DNA of 64,000 bases from Algoriphagus sp. NG3 (lineage in GTDB: Bacteria > Bacteroidota > Bacteroidia > Cytophagales > Cyclobacteriaceae), in the NCBI RefSeq assembly GCF_034119865.1, contig NZ_CP139421.1, forward strand, positions 1,240,001 through 1,304,000, written 5' to 3'. This document shows, in pieces, positions 63,680 to 64,000 of this stretch (the first letter of the stretch is position 1; each line of letters begins with the position of its first letter). The notes below the pieces were generated by a model. It was not told the origin of the DNA, searched no databases, and saw nothing but the letters and a program-made list of their open reading frames with translations. The translations under genes and the position numbers were made by a program.

Positions 63680-64000
63680 ATGGACGAGGAAATCCAAGGC
63701 TTGATCAAGCGCATGAGTGATCCAAATGAAAAGGAGGCTTTTTATTTTGCAGATAAATTGGGTGCAAAACTGGATGAAAACTCTCTAGCTGAGGTAAGCA
63801 GCTTGGTAAGAGGGGACAATTGGGAGGTTGCATATTTGGCTTGCAGAGCGCTTTCTAAATCAAGCTTTAATGAGCAATCCCTGGATGTTATTTTTGAAGC
63901 TATTTATGACAAAAAAAACAGGCCCCACCAGGGTGCTTTTGTTCAGATTTTGGAGGAATTTGACCTAAGCCTGCGGTTTGTGGATATTTTTAGAGTCTAT
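63680..64000 (+). CDS. HEAT-like repeat protein (partial, runs off end)
   Basis: The first 107 residues are present, starting MDEEIQGLIKRMSDPNEKEA. Helix pairs such as LAEVSSLVRGDNWEVAYLAC and RALSKSSFNEQSLDVIFEAI have the HEAT/armadillo repeat pattern (W-E-V-A-Y-L-A-C-R-A-L). No signal peptide, so cytoplasmic. The rest lies beyond the window. Confidence 0.75.
   Translation, partial: MDEEIQGLIKRMSDPNEKEAFYFADKLGAKLDENSLAEVSSLVRGDNWEVAYLACRALSKSSFNEQSLDVIFEAIYDKKNRPHQGAFVQILEEFDLSLRFVDIFRVY

Noticed and set aside
1..64000. tRNA, rRNA, insertion sequence or prophage
   Set aside because: I saw no tRNA T-loop signature, rRNA stretch, transposase or phage structural gene; the ORF6N module alone does not make a prophage.

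Overview
The window looks like chromosomal DNA of an aerobic Bacteroidota bacterium, most likely Cytophagales / Cyclobacteriaceae (Algoriphagus-like). This placement is inference. It rests on TonB-dependent receptors with N-terminal carboxypeptidase-like domains, a protein with a type A Por/T9SS sorting tail, a DUF4374 surface lipoprotein, an ArgF' (acylornithine) transcarbamylase in place of ordinary OTC, scarcity of Shine-Dalgarno sequences, and promoter -7 boxes of the TAnnTTTG kind. I saw no rRNA, tRNA, CRISPR array, transposase or integrase.

Layout. 1-9020: end of an aldo/keto reductase, an MFS transporter, a secreted protein of unknown role, a GNAT, an Nramp-like transporter with unusual site residues, RmuC and a TrkA-TrkH potassium system. 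9017-17916: a ligase-associated-type DEXH helicase broken at an A11 run, two lipoproteins, a TonB receptor, an exonuclease/GIY-YIG fusion and a zinc metallopeptidase. 18014-28792: housekeeping genes (DUF1080 protein, SixA-like phosphatase, TopA, 3-hydroxyacyl-CoA dehydrogenase, an MDR oxidoreductase, FabF, TrpS, a DUF1573 protein). 28951-32448: a large T9SS-exported beta-helix protein. 32560-34859: a small AT-rich accessory patch (DUF1801, flavin split-barrel protein, and an ORF6N/PLD-like gene split at a T7 run) flanked by a duplicated, decayed 3' end of the neighbouring glutaryl-CoA dehydrogenase. 34860-42097: glutaryl-CoA dehydrogenase and tryptophan 2,3-dioxygenase, two MATE transporters, a VOC protein, DUF1456 and YwbE proteins. 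42098-52133: a SulP transporter and a complete arginine cluster (GNAT-argG-argC-argD-argF'-argB-argE-argH, all on the minus strand). 52809-59067: a tiny zinc-ribbon membrane protein, a FrnE-like DsbA, a BamA-type barrel and a TonB receptor plus DUF4374 lipoprotein pair resembling XusA/XusB. 59487-64000: two beta-propeller proteins, DUF2752 and TM2 proteins, an ElaA-type GNAT, a Vms1/ANKZF1-like (VLRF1) protein and the start of a HEAT-like protein.

How the genes work together. The arginine cluster is the clearest pathway. The leading GNAT is well placed to be the N-acylglutamate synthase, and the ArgF' specificity residue is Val, which predicts the N-succinyl route. The DUF4374/TonB-receptor pair should capture and import ferric siderophores. 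Glutaryl-CoA dehydrogenase and tryptophan dioxygenase sit divergently around a long imperfect inverted repeat and both belong to amino-acid catabolism.

Most worth a second look: the stand-alone bacterial VLRF1 protein that keeps the GxxQ motif; the Nramp-like protein that lacks the usual metal-site residues; two genes each put out of frame by one extra base in a homopolymer; the duplicated gene end around the ORF6N module; and several strong unassigned inverted repeats (12292-12430, 36145-36253, 52207-52344, 55047-55096).
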